DNA from: Azolla caroliniana
Taxonomy: Eukaryota > Polypodiophyta
NCBI GenBank assembly: GCA_043228905.1
Contig: JBHGNT010000002.1
Span: 13,392,001-13,456,000 of the forward strand
Reading direction: 5' to 3'
DNA length: 64,000 bases
The notes beneath the pieces are model-generated. The model had not been told where the DNA came from, did not search any database, and saw nothing but the letters and a program-made list of their open reading frames with translations. Position numbers and translations under genes: made by a program. Below are positions 1-10,731 of this stretch, piece by piece (position 1 is the stretch's first letter; each line of letters begins with the position of its first letter).

Positions 1-1082
1 GGAAACTAAATGCAGCCACAATTACGGATGCATTCCCTCTTCCGTTCACGGATGGAGTACTGGATGCCGTCGCCGGCCATGAAGTTTATAGCTTTTTAGA
101 CGGGTTCAACGGATACAATCAAATCCGGATGCACCCTGACGACCAGGAGAAGACAGCGTTCGTCACCGAATGAGGGGTGTTTGTGGCCGTAGTAATGATG
201 TTCGGACTAAAAACGGCACCAACAACTTTCCAGCGAATCATCATGGAGATCTTCGGCGAATACATTCCAGCCTTCATGCAGGTTTTCCTGGATGACTTTG
301 CCGTCTATAGCCGGGAAAAAGACCATTTGCAGTACCTACGGTTATGCCTTGAAAAGTGTAGGTTATACCGGCTAAGCTTAAACCCAGCAAAATGCATCTT
401 TGGGGTGTCAAGTGGAATCTTACTGGGACACATTGTAAGTAAGGAGGGCATTGCGGTCGACCCGGACAAAGTAAACGCGATACTAGGGGCACCGGCGCCG
501 AAAACGGCCAAAGCACTAAGCCGATTCTTAGGACAGATCCGGTGGCACAGCCGGATGCTCCGTCACTTGGCTGACTTGGCTACACCATTACACACCGCGG
601 TACATCGGACACCGTTCCAATGGACAGATATGGAGGATAAGGCATACAATGCCCTGAAGGTACTTTTGTCGCAAGCACCCGTCGTGCAGCCTCCGGATTG
701 GAGCAGGGAATTTCATGTGTTCGTTGACGCTTCCGACATCGCTATCGGCAGCGCCTTAATGCAACTTACGGAGCCTAAATGGTACCGGCCGGTATATTAC
801 GCCAGCCGGAAGCTGTCCCAAGCGGAGAAGAACTATTCGACGACGGAACGGGAGGTCCTGGGCATGATCTACAGTGTCACAAAGTTTCGGCATTACCTAT
901 TGGGAAGGAAGTTCTATAAAGGACCGATGCCAAGTAACCCGTTTATGCAGCCCACCGGCACTATACCGGGAACGGTACGGATGGAAGAAAAAGACGACGG
1001 GGAACCCATAGCAGAGGCGAAGGAAGACACGGCAACCCGTAAGGAAAACGGTAAGGGTCCGAAGGGACCTACGGATGTGTAA
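1..1082 (+). pseudogene. Gypsy-1 pol remnant: RT and RNase H fused to the pol C-terminus
   Basis: Residues match the RT and RNase H part of the intact sister polyprotein (18050-18970): the FLDD catalytic box, the connection domain and the RNase H start FHVFVDASD. A TGA at 171-173 replaces the Trp codon of the sister copy (TGG at 18221). At about 913 the sequence jumps from the RNase H segment LLGRKF straight to the C-terminal YKGPMP segment, which in the sister starts near 20474. About 1.5 kb coding for the rest of RNase H and all of integrase is therefore missing, yet the frame is kept to the normal stop at 1080-1082. No functional pol can be made. Confidence 0.9.
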
Positions 1083-1102
1083 GATCACATACCGTCATTA
1101 AA

Positions 1103-1134
<32 letters not shown>

Positions 1135-1472
1135 AGAAAAAGAAATCATTAAAAATCGAGGTATGAACGGACGTGAAAGCAAGGAGCGAAAAGGTACGTA
1201 GTGGGCATTTAAGAGCCGCCACATCACTTAATACTAATTTGGTACACGACGTGCGCATGCTCGAAAAAGGCGCCAAGACGCACAGAGAAAAAGCAGAACG
1301 CATGGAGACCTTTTCATTTCGCGAGCCAAGAAGCACAGAAGCACCAAGGCGGTGGAAGCTTAGCAAACGCGAACTTGCACTCAGAGAACCCCCACGTTCG
1401 GAACTCTCTCTCTCTCGCTCTCACTCTCATCACCACTCTACCTCGCCATCTTTCCTCGACCTCGAAGCAGAC
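1083..1472 (+). promoter_or_regulatory. A-rich spacer and leader between pol and the third gene of gypsy-1
   Basis: An A/G homopurine tract (about 1100-1146) follows the pol stop. After it comes a stretch conserved with gypsy-2 (20662-21053), including cacgacgtgcgcatgc and a CT-rich run ctctctctctcgctctc (about 1404-1420) just before the first good ATG at 1473. A pyrimidine-rich run close to a start codon is typical of plant 5' leaders. A separate promoter for the downstream gene is therefore possible, but it is inferred only from composition and conservation. Confidence 0.35.
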
Positions 1473-4115
1473 ATGGACCCACAAACGCCGTCGGAAGCGG
1501 CCAGGAAATGGCTCGGGCAACACGGACTGGATGGGTTCTTGACAATCATGGAGGCACCACCGCACAAAGAAGCCGACCAGGTCATCAAGGAGCTCGACAA
1601 AGAAGTCATCACCGAGGAAGCAATCCGTGCGCTAATAGGCCTTCCGGAGGGAGGTATTTTTCAGATCGATAACCCAACCTCGGAGCAACTCATCCGATAT
1701 TTCGGTGAGTACTCTGTAGCCGACAAAGGCTATCGAACGCAGGGCGGCGAAGATCCGCTATTCAGGGAGATAGCTCGAGTGCTCCATGAGTACGGCCACG
1801 TGTACCCCCGACCCCCTGTCATGCCAAAAAATCGGGCAGGGATGATCATAGCCACCTATGAAGGGATCAAGGTGGATTGGCCGGTGTTGATTGCAGAGGG
1901 TTTGTGCGCGGCAATCGACACAGTACGAGGAAAGGACGGCAAGGAGGGCCGGAAGCTGTGGCATGCCGTAGCTCAGTGGATAACATTGCTCGCGCCGCCG
2001 GTCGAGACCGTCCAGCCAAAGAAGCGGCCAAGATTATCGGAAGGAAGCACCTCGAAACCCGCGTCCAAACGACAGCAGCTGCTGGCGTCGAAGGCGACGA
2101 AAGGGAAGAAACGGCTCCCAGAACCGGAGGAGGTGTCACCGGTCTGACCCGTTAAGATAACCATACGGCGACCGGGACAGAAGGAACCGGAACCCTTGAC
2201 GGCACAGAAACATGCCGTTACCCAGGAAGAGGAAACGGAGGAGCCAGAAGAGCACCTCCAACGACGGTCAAGAAGTAGGACCGCCGGGACAGCGGGGGAG
2301 CGTTCGGACCCGCAAAAGGAAGAAACGCCCCCAACTCAACCTGAGCAAACCACAAGGGAGGAACCGGAACCGGTGCGTATAGAACCGGCCTTGTCGACTT
2401 CTATACAAGAAGTCATTCCAACGGCTCCAGAGACGGCGAGAACCGGAACTCAACAGCCGGCGAGCCCAGCCAGCACACACGGCGGCCAAGGAGTAGAACG
2501 AGAACGGCAGATACAGGCACTCAGGCCAGACAATTCCACAGTGAACGAGCCGACCCGACCAGTACAGCAGCAAGGCACCAGTAGCATGTGGCTACGGTGG
2601 GTAGGCGAGCAGATCGCCGGAGCGGTCGAGTACATAGAGGCGGAGGAGAGAGCGCACCACGAACGGTTGCTCGTCACAACCGTAGATCTAGAGACGGCCC
2701 GGTCCAGAATCCGAAGCCTTGAACAAGACTTGGACAGGGTCACAAGGGAAATGGCTCAATTGGCTTTGACAACACAAGTCCAAGCACCGGTGTCTCCGGG
2801 CAATGTACAGAATAAAGCGTCAGATCAACCTGTACATAGCAATCAGACCCCAGCAACGGAAACCGTTCCGGAGAGAAATGCGGCACAAGCCCAAGAGCTT
2901 GCGGACTTAAAGGATGAGCTAGCTGCCCAAGAAGCGCTGAGGAGCCGCGAAAGAGAGTTGAAGACGGCAGCGGAGGCAGAACTCAAAAAGACTGCTGAGA
3001 AGCTACGCTGGGCCGAGGAGAGCTTACGGAAAGGCCACCAAGCGTACGACCGGCTCAAGGAGGAGAAGGAGAAAATGCTGCAAGAGAAGGACAGGATCCG
3101 GAGAAACGCCGAAACAGAAGTAGAGCGCCTGAAAGAGGAACTCCGGCAGCTAAAGGACTGGGAGGACCGGAACCATTGCCAGATCAACGGCAAGCTCAAA
3201 CAAAAAACGGAGGAATTTGAGCACTTGCACCGGGAGTATAAACGGTTGCAAACGGAGCACAAGGAACGGACGGATGAGCTCCGGCAAGCAGTTGATCGGA
3301 CCGCAACGGCATACGCTAATGAACAAGCGGAAACCAGAAGACGGTTGGAAGAGGCGGAGAAGGTTCGGACAGAGCTCCTCAGGCAACAGCAGGCGGAAAA
3401 AGAAAGAGCGGCGGAGGTACTACAGAGGCTGCAGACAACATATCAAGGGCAGTTGACGCGCTACAGAGAGCAGGCGGAGGATACGGCTAATCTCATCAAG
3501 CAGTTGAAGGAGGAACGACAAGTTGTGGAAAGTAGAGCGCAAATGGGAGCAAGTCGCATCCAGGATATCATGCGGGCCTGGTTGAACCAGACCAAGAGCT
3601 TGATTGACAACGGTTCTGTCAAATGGTGGACCAAGTGGGCCACGAACGCGGCGGAGCTCCAATTGCTCCGGGCCGATGTAGAGAACCGGCGGAAGGAGGG
3701 AGATGATTGCTATATGCTGACTTCCGAAGACTTCACCGGCATAAGAGATGAGCTGGCCAAAGACTTTCAAGCCTTGGCAGAGGACCAACTAGCTCAGTTG
3801 GACGACGACAGGCTGGAGGCGCAGATCCAGTTTGAAAGCTACGAGAGGTCCCGGATCCGGGAAGAGAAAGCGCGAGAACCAGTAACGGTCAACCTCAGTG
3901 ATGAGGAACCGTTACTGGAAGGAGACCGGACCGGAAGCAGTCAAACGGGGATGCCGGAGTCAGAGAAACAAACGGAGCAGCCGCCTATAGAGCAGCCGGA
4001 GCAGTCTCAGTCCCAACCGCAACCGCAGCAGCAAGCACAACCGCAACAACCACAACCGGAAGAACAATTGGAAACCCTGGAACAAAGTATTTTGGACAAG
4101 TTGGGTGAACAATGA
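1473..4115 (+). pseudogene. Gypsy-1 third gene (ORF2): conserved head plus very long coiled coil
   Basis: From ATG 1473 one frame runs to TGA at 4113-4115, about 880 codons, broken once by TGA at 2145-2147 where the gypsy-2 copy has CGA. The first about 190 residues form a compact conserved head (RALIGLPEGGIFQIDNPTSE, then GYRTQGGEDPLF and EYGHVYPRPP). Next is a basic linker (KKRP, KATKGKKR), then an acidic, Pro/Glu/Thr-rich stretch. About 400 residues of uninterrupted heptads follow (about 2640-3550, rich in Glu, Lys, Arg, Leu, Gln), with a Trp-containing segment MRAWLNQTKSLIDNGSVKWW near 3570-3630. The tail is rich in Gln and Pro. I recognise no family. It does not resemble gag, envelope or a chromodomain. 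Conservation in three copies suggests it belongs to the element. Confidence 0.75.
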
Positions 4116-4167
4116 AGGGGCCGAGAAGGGTTCGACGTACAAGGTACTGTCCCACGAGCGTGCCATG

Positions 4168-4586
4168 TGTTACCGGCCGGCAAGGAGTCCAAAATACGGA
4201 GTGAAGGAATTAATTAAGAATGGTTGTAAATAAGCATAGTGTGGACGGACGGACTGGAAACGGTATGCCGTTCCAGATCCGGACGGATCCCGAATAGGTG
4301 CGATAGGCACCGTTTTGTACTACGGGCCGGAAACCTATTTAAAGGCCCGGACCCCATTGTAATCGCAGCGGATAATTAATAGAGCGTATGGTGTTTATAC
4401 TTCTGTGTTGATTTCCGTTCTGTACTTACTGTTATATCTTACGCGTGTAATTAACAATAGCGCTCTAATCGTGTAACCTACTTAAGTCGGTGTAATCGTT
4501 GAGTCATAATCCTATGCCGTAATCACCCTTTGGTGAAGTGTCTCTGTGACACCTTGTGTTAGGCCTTGTCCGGTCAGAGAATAACA
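4168..4586 (+). repeat. Gypsy-1 3' LTR
   Basis: 419 bp, starts TGTTACCGGCCGG and ends GAATAACA (TG...CA). It has the same length as the gypsy-2 LTRs (15082-15500 and 29429-29847) and aligns with them throughout. It contains the TATA-like box CTATTTAAAG near 4335 and the late conserved segment ccctttggtgaagtgtctc. It is more diverged from the gypsy-2 LTRs than those are from each other. Confidence 0.95.
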
Positions 4587-5832
4587 AAGACCTCTTCTTC
4601 TAGATCACCTTGAAGAAATGCATTCTTCTCGTCCATTTGGTGAAGATGCCACCTCCTTGCTGCAACAACCGCCAACACCACATGAAACGAAGTCATCTTC
4701 GCTACCGGAGCAAAGGTCTCGTTGTTGTCAATTTTGTGGGTTTGCGCGTATCCCTTCACCACTAACCGGGCCTTGTACCGGTGAACCGAACCATCGACAT
4801 TGTACTTTATCTTGTACACCCACTTACATCTGATCGGTTTACAATGTTAGGGAGGGTCAACTAGGTCCCATGTGTCGTTGGCATCAAGTGCCCGCATTTC
4901 TTCCTCCATAGCGGCACGCTAATTTGCGTCCCTTGCCGCTTCTGGGTAGCTCTCTGGCTCACGCACTTCTGTCACCTTGCTGCGCCATGTACTCATTGTA
5001 CCCGTACTGGTTCACGGGGTTCTTCTAGCAGGAAGACCGGTGTAGCTTATCGTAACCCGGTTTGAGGCCCTTCTTGGCAGGTGTAGTCTTTATTGCCGAA
5101 GATCCACCTTCATCCTTTCTGGAGTCAGATTCGCTCCAATCCGACTTAGCGTTGCCGGTTTCGTATCCCAACATCTTCTTCTTCCCATTCTCTTTGCGTG
5201 TGAACCGTCTCCTCGGTTCCTTGCACGAGGAGAGCACGACAGAGTCTCCATTACTCGTCGGTTCCTCATCCCGACTGGTCATCCCGATTCAGCCACTCAT
5301 TCGGTCCACTTAGCCGGAATGAGATCGGACTCTCTTCTAGAGTGCCGACGTCTTCATCTTCTAATTGGACCGGTTCAGGCACGCTAGCCTCATCCTCTGG
5401 TATCGGGTCGGGGTCAGAAGTCGGAGCTGGTAAGGCATACCATGATGTCGTCTCATCAAACTCAACATCTCGGCTAGCTCGAACCTGCTTGGTCTGGGGG
5501 TTATAACATTTATACCCGTTTTGCTCATGTGAGTAACCGACCAAGATGCATTTCTCCGACTTTGCATCCAACTTCCTCCGCTTCACATCCGACACATGTA
5601 CATATGCAATGCTACTGAATATCCGAAGGTGTCTCAAATTCGGCTTGCGTCCGAAATACAGCTCATGCGCGGACACCTTGTCACTGATCCGGTTTTGGGA
5701 TGTAGACGGCCGTCTAGACCGCCTCCGCCCAGTAGAAATGGGGCATGCTCTTCTCCTCCAGCATTGCCCTTGCCGCGTCGACAATTGACCGGTTCTTCCT
5801 TTCAGCCACATCATTTTTCTCCAGTGTGTATC
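4587..5832 (-). pseudogene. Copia-B, 3' portion: integrase C-terminus to start of reverse transcriptase
   Basis: Read on the minus strand this gives VAERKNR (end of the integrase core), then [17 protein letters not shown] and the [20 protein letters not shown] motif typical of copia integrase C-termini, then an acidic linker with SGPNE, and the RT start [17 protein letters not shown] ... [17 protein letters not shown], with several stops and shifts. It is cut at 4587 by gypsy-1 and at 5832 by the 5' LTR of copia-A. The missing left-hand neighbour of this integrase is at 30344-30604, so both pieces are one element. Confidence 0.85.
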
Positions 5833-6271
5833 TGTTGAGAGACAAGCTCAACATCGGCCGGATCGGCTGAGCAAGCCGAGGACCAAATCAGTTAGGCCGG
5901 ACCGATGCATAAAACGGATGCGTAAACTGGTACGCAAACCGGTGCGTAGGAAGGCCGTATCAGTGCGTACACCGAAAGGCCGTTAGAAAGATATTCCTCG
6001 TAAGGAATAGTTTCGGGAGTAAGAGTCGAGGCTCATTTATGAGCAGTCAAGTACTATCAGTATTTGTGCCAACCCGATTGTCAGGGCTTGTGTAAAAGTG
6101 CTCACTGAGCACATCCTATGTACTGATTGAGTATTATTTTTTGAATTAAGTTCTTGTGTTTACTCTCTCTCTGTCTCTCTTGTGCGTACTGTGCAAACCT
6201 AAGCTTTCCATTAAACCTACGTTTTCTGTTGTTCGGTTTTTCTATATTGCTTCCGCACGCCATTCTTTTCA
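5833..6271 (+). repeat. Copia-A 5' LTR
   Basis: 439 bp, begins TGTTGAGAGACAAGCTCAAC and ends TTCTTTTCA directly before a primer-binding site. The first 250 bp reappear at 30094-30343 as the broken 3' LTR. The inner part is rich in CT runs (ctctctctctgtctctc near 6163). Confidence 0.92.
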
Positions 6272-6283
6272 TGGTATCAGAGC
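6272..6283 (+). other. Copia-A primer-binding site (initiator tRNA-Met type)
   Basis: TGGTATCAGAGC starts immediately after the last CA of the LTR. This is the standard plant copia site, complementary to the 3' end of initiator tRNA-Met. Confidence 0.93.
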
Positions 6284-6346
6284 ACGAGGGTTGAGAACCT
6301 CTACAGCCGACTTTGCTTGAAGGAAAAACCAACGAAGAAGAACAAG

Positions 6347-7252
6347 AAAACCGACGGAGAAACTTGATAGAAACAACTACGCGTCTTGGTCTTACAAGAT
6401 GCACCAGTACCTGCTTGGACATGGTTATTGGAGCTATGTCAATGGTACAAATGACACAACACCCGATTCGACACACAAAGACTTCTCGGCGTGGGAACAA
6501 TCGGCGAGCAGAGTGTTGTATTGCTTCGCGTCTTGTGTGGGCGAACAACTATTAAGCTACGTTCGGGATGCAAAAATGCCAAAGGATGCGTGGGAAAATC
6601 TAAAGAAGATTTTCGCCGTGAGCACCATAGCTAGGAAGCTTCAGCTCTGACATGAGTTGAGCAACCTACAACAACGCGATTTGTCGGTGGCTGACTATAC
6701 CTCGAAGATCAAGGACATATGCGACTCCTTAGCTTCCATCGATATGAACATCAAGGAAAGCGAGATGGTCCAGGTCTGTCTCGGGGGTTTGGCGTCAAAG
6801 TTCAGTGCGTTCCGAACTGCTGTGTGTACCCGGGAGAATACGCCGTCCTTTTGCGACTTACAGTCGATGCTCCTGGTAGAGGAGAACCACGCGGGTGCGT
6901 CAATGAGCATGCACACCGACATCAAGATGTTGTACAGGGAGGGAGATAGGCCCCGTGGTCGTGGCGGACGAGGCGAGTCGGTACGCAATGGAGGCGGCCG
7001 ACGGGATCAAGGAAGAAGGCACCAAAGCGATGCCGACAACAATTCTGGACCTTCCGGTAACAGGGGGAGTCGAGGTGACGAGAACCGGCAAGGGAAATCT
7101 GCTGCGGAATGCTGGTACTGTGGCAAGAAAGGCCACAAGGAGAGCGAGTGCTGGAAAAAGCGTGCTGAGTCGGAGAGGACCGGATTCGAATCCGGTTCCG
7201 GACATACCGACAAAGGAAACCGACAGCGATCGCACTACGCCGAAGGATCCTG
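6347..7252 (+). pseudogene. Copia-A gag
   Basis: Residues follow the copia gag pattern: NYASWSYKMHQYLLGHGYW near the start, then YCFASCVGEQLLSYVRDAK, LSVADYTSKIKDICDSLASI and the zinc knuckle CWYCGKKGHKESEC at about 7113-7155. TGA at 6648-6650 replaces the Arg codon (CGA) found at the same point in copia-C. The start codon region is damaged compared with copia-C (ATG at 40608). Confidence 0.85.
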
Positions 7253-7954
7253 AAAAGCCGGAAAAGGGTCAGTCTTCGTGACCAAACACGAAACAAACTC
7301 AATGAAGAAGATCACCCCGAAGTCGGCGGAGGTGTGATACGTCAACTCCGGCGCGTCAAACCACATGACGTGCCACGAGGAGTGATTCTCATACCTTGAG
7401 AAACCGACGCAACCAAGAGTAGTTGCATTCGGAGACGACACTCCGCATCTGATTGCGAATGTTGATGAAGTTCCCTTGAGCCATGTCGGGCAGAAAGGGA
7501 AACTTATGAACATGTTACACATCCCGACCATCACGAAGAATTTGGTGTCGGTCAGGCAGATCGTCGACCAGGGGATGCAGGTTCGGTTTACACACCTCGG
7601 GTGTTTCATTGAGGAAGAAGGCCCTATTATTGCGCAAGGGTGTAGAGATGGGAGGATGTTCATCCTCGACTCTACTGACGGTGGCACCGCAATGTTCGCG
7701 AAGGGACAAAAAGTCGAGTTGGACATCGACTTATGGCACAAGCGGGTAGGCCACGTCAACTACCAGCAGCTTCAAGACCTACAATCAAAACAAGTGGTGC
7801 TTGGATTGCCCAAATTTAGTGGCCGGAAGGCACAAATTTGTGACGCCTGGCAGCTTGGGAAGCAACACCGACTTCCCTTCCCCAACGAGCGTAACCGGAG
7901 CTGGAACAAGCTCAACGTGATACACTCCGATGTGTGGGGGCCGGCACAAAACCT
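7253..7954 (+). pseudogene. Copia-A protease, GAG-preintegrase and first part of integrase
   Basis: The protease motif is visible as YVNSGASNHM (Asp replaced by Asn in the usual DSGA). The region LMNMLHIPTITKNLVSVRQI and the preintegrase histidine motif LWHKRVGHVNYQQLQDL follow, then CDAWQLGKQHRLPF and the first integrase Asp in VIHSDVWGPAQN. TGA codons at 7335-7337 and 7383-7385 replace Trp codons present in copia-C. The frame stops at about 7954, where gypsy-E is inserted. It resumes at about 12266, with roughly 100 bp of integrase missing between. Confidence 0.85.
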
Positions 7955-8414
7955 TAGTTATTATAGATCTAGGTACTAAAGTAAGCTTAAGATAAGGATA
8001 AACTAATGATAGATAGAAAGGAGAAAGAGAAAGAAGGGTGTTGATCCACCCGGCCACCCCCGAGCGAAGGGATTGAGACGGACACGAGCCTCGATCGGTG
8101 TCCCATACCACTGCCGTGGCGTCGAGTCATACATGGTGCCGGCGCGCTCGCTACAAGAGTTGACCCACCACAAGAGCAGAGTCTCGATGTAGTAAAAAAG
8201 ATGATCAAATGAGGGTAGCTAGGCCTCTTATTTATAGCGATACCCAAGGCCCCCATGCAAGTTCACACTTGACCTAATGGGTTGTCTCAATCTCGAGGAT
8301 TAAAAGTAATCCTCCCCTTCTTTACACTCTCGTTTAACCCTCACACTTATCCACGTGTATAGAATACTACGGTAAATTCTCACCATGAGATATTAAATGG
8401 TCATGCCCGTAACA
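7955..8414 (-). repeat. Gypsy-E 3' LTR
   Basis: On the minus strand it starts TGTTACGGGCATGACC at 8414, right after the purine tract AAAGAAGGGGAGTA (8415-8428). It carries a TATAAATAA box (plus-strand positions about 8228-8236). The far end at about 7955 is set only by where copia-A integrase stops. No clean CA end or TSD was found there. Confidence 0.7.
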
Positions 8415-8426
8415 TACTCCCCTTCT

Positions 8427-9720
8427 TTAAAACATTGCACTCTTGCAATGGAAAGTTAGGTAAGTTTGTTCGTAGAGTATTCTCGCGTTCCCATGTGGCA
8501 TCTTTGATAGATTTGTCCATCCATTTAATTTTAAATTGTCGGATTTCTTTAGTATGATTTTTTTTGTTTTAACATCGAGAATTCTTTCTCGTACATGTGG
8601 TTTCGAAGATAATTCTTCAGAAGTAACCAGAGTTTTAGTTGTAACTATGTTGTCGCCAGAACCTAGAAGTTCTTTTAGACTCACATGGAAGACTGGATGA
8701 ATTCCAACACCATCGGGAAGAGCAAGACGATAGGCTGATGGCCCAATGCGTTTGAGGACTGTCAAAGGTCCACAAAACCGCGGGGCTAACTTAGCGCACT
8801 TACCCGTAGACAATGTCTTAGAATTGTGAGGTACACATAAAAATACCTTCTGTCCAGGGTTGAATACACGAGGTTTCCTATGATGGTCGGCAATATGCAA
8901 TATGCAACATATCTTGCATATCCCAAAGAAAGTTTTGCGTACTTCGCAACTCATCATGATGTATATTAACATCAATCAGGGCTCGTGGCTGAAAACCATA
9001 CATCAACATAAAAGGACTATATCCCGTCGACGTATGCTTGGAGCTGTTATAAGCAAACTCCAAAATTGGGAGATAACGTTCCCATTTGGTTGGTTTTGAA
9101 CCAACGTATGCTCGAAGCATGTCCTCAATAATTTGATTTACTCGTTCTGTCTGTCCATCGGATTGAGGATGATCCGTGGAGCTCATGCTCAACATAGTTT
9201 CTAACTTCTTAAAGACTTGCGTCCAGAAGTCACTAGTAAACTTTGGATCTCGATCACTCATGATATCCATCAGTAACCCATAAAAACGAAATAATTCGTC
9301 AACGAATTGGTAAGCCAATTCAGGAGTTGTTACCGTGGTTTTAGTAGCAATAAATCTGGCCATTTTAGTTAGTCGATCAACGACAACCCAAATGGCATCA
9401 TGACCTTTTTGGGTGCGAGGAAGGCTAACAATAAAATCCATGGATATACTTTCCCACTTATTATTGGGAATGTCCAAGGGATGTAAAAATCCTGCGGCTT
9501 TAAGTCGCTCGGATTTGTTAACCTGACACTGGTGACATTTAGTCACATAGCTATGTATGTTAGGACACATCTTAGGCCAATAAAATTGAGTGGAGATGAG
9601 AACGAGTGTACGATGTATTCTAGGGTGCCCTGTTGAGGGTGCATCTTGGCATTCAAAAAGAATCCTCTTTTTGACATCGGGTAAATCTGGAACACAAACC
9701 TTCCCATTACGGTAGAGCAA
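8427..9720 (-). pseudogene. Gypsy-E integrase and degenerate chromodomain-like C-terminus
   Basis: The zinc-binding part is KCHQCQVNKS. The catalytic core has SMDFIVSLPRTQKGHDAIWV, then IMSDRDPKFTSDFWTQ and DHPQSDGQTERVNQ (the D, D, E pattern). The C-terminal part has the chromovirus signature HPVFHVSLKELLG followed by RERILDVKTKK, after which the chromodomain sequence breaks down. Two overlapping frames (8878-9720 and 8427-8975) show a frameshift near 8900. Confidence 0.85.
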
Positions 9721-9786
9721 ACCGTTAGCAATGTGGAAGTATTCCTTTGAGGATGTGGTGGTGTCTGTTCCAGACTCAACTCTTGC

Positions 9787-10731
9787 CTAGTATTTTGCAA
9801 AATAACTGTCATCAGGATACTTTCCTCGAAGGTGATCATAAAGATCTGATGTTATTTCAGTGAAGCTAAGCATGTTAACTTCACGGATGCGACTTAGTGC
9901 ATCAGCGATAGTGTTCATGGAACCTTTACGATATCGTATGGAAAAATCAAAGTCCTGGATGAGATCAGCCCATCGTGCCTTACGACCTTTCAGGTCTTGT
10001 CGGTCACAAAAATATATCAAGGACTCGTGGTCCGTAGTTACCACAAAGCGATTTCCATAAAGATAATGGCACCATGTTTTGAGCACATGTATAACTGCAA
10101 ATAATTCGTTTTCTTGAACGGTATACCGACATTGAGCAGAATCAAGTTTCTTACTCTCGAATGCTATTGGTTTACCGTCTTGATACAAGACAACACCTAT
10201 AGCATAATCGCTTGCATCGGTTTCAACCTCAAAAGGTTTTGAAGGATCAGGTAAAAGAAGTGAAGGAGCCTTGCAAACCAGGTCCTTGAGTTCCTTAAAG
10301 GCGAGGTCTAGTGTAGCATTCCACACAATAGGTTTTGTAGACTTACGCGTTTGACCTTTTAAAAGATCAGTAAACGGCGTCGTCAATTGGGAGTAATTAC
10401 GAAGAGACTTTCGCAAAAACCCGACAAAACCAAGGAATGATCGAACTTCTCGAATATTCCGAAGAGTGGGCCAAAGCTTGATTTTCTCAGTGCGAGAAGG
10501 ATCAATTTCAACTCCTCGTTTGGTTATGAGATGTCCTAGATAAGTAATTGATTTCTTGAAGAACTCACATTTTCAGATCTTCGCATAAAACTGTTTGTCA
10601 TGCAATGTTTGTAAAACGAAGCGGACATGTCTAGCATGTTCTTTTAATGTACGGCTATAAACTAAAATATTATCCAAGAAAATAACGACAAATTTTCCAA
10701 GTTGTTCTCGGAAAATGTCATTCATTTCTGG
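9787..10731 (-). pseudogene. Gypsy-E RT C-terminus and RNase H
   Basis: [13 protein letters not shown] near 10650-10690 is the RT catalytic box with the second Asp changed to Asn (usual FLDD or YVDD). The connection segment and RNase H follow: FEVETDASDYAIG, ENELFAVIHVLKTWCHYLYG, FVVTTDHESLIY and SMNTIADALSR. A stop separates this part from the RT N-terminus at 10732, and another lies near 10575. Confidence 0.85.

Larger units (their letters stand above)
1..4586 (+). mobile_element. Gypsy-1: 3' part of a Ty3/gypsy LTR retrotransposon
   Basis: Same family as the element at 15082-29847. It runs from inside reverse transcriptase, through a broken pol, an A-rich spacer and a coiled-coil third gene, to a 419-bp 3' LTR. 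Its 5' half lies left of the window. The right flank (4587 on) is a minus-strand copia fragment, so gypsy-1 inserted into copia-B. The base run aagac at 4587-4591 is the expected right-hand TSD, but its partner is outside the window. Inactive: it has a nonsense codon in RT, a large internal pol deletion and a stop in the third gene. Confidence 0.9.

Noticed and set aside
3960-4115. Prion-like or transcription-activator meaning of the Gln/Pro-rich tail
   Set aside because: Composition alone. The tail differs in length between gypsy-1 and gypsy-2, as simple sequence does.
7955-8414. TSD for gypsy-E
   Set aside because: No matching 4-6-bp pair could be found because the right edge is deleted.
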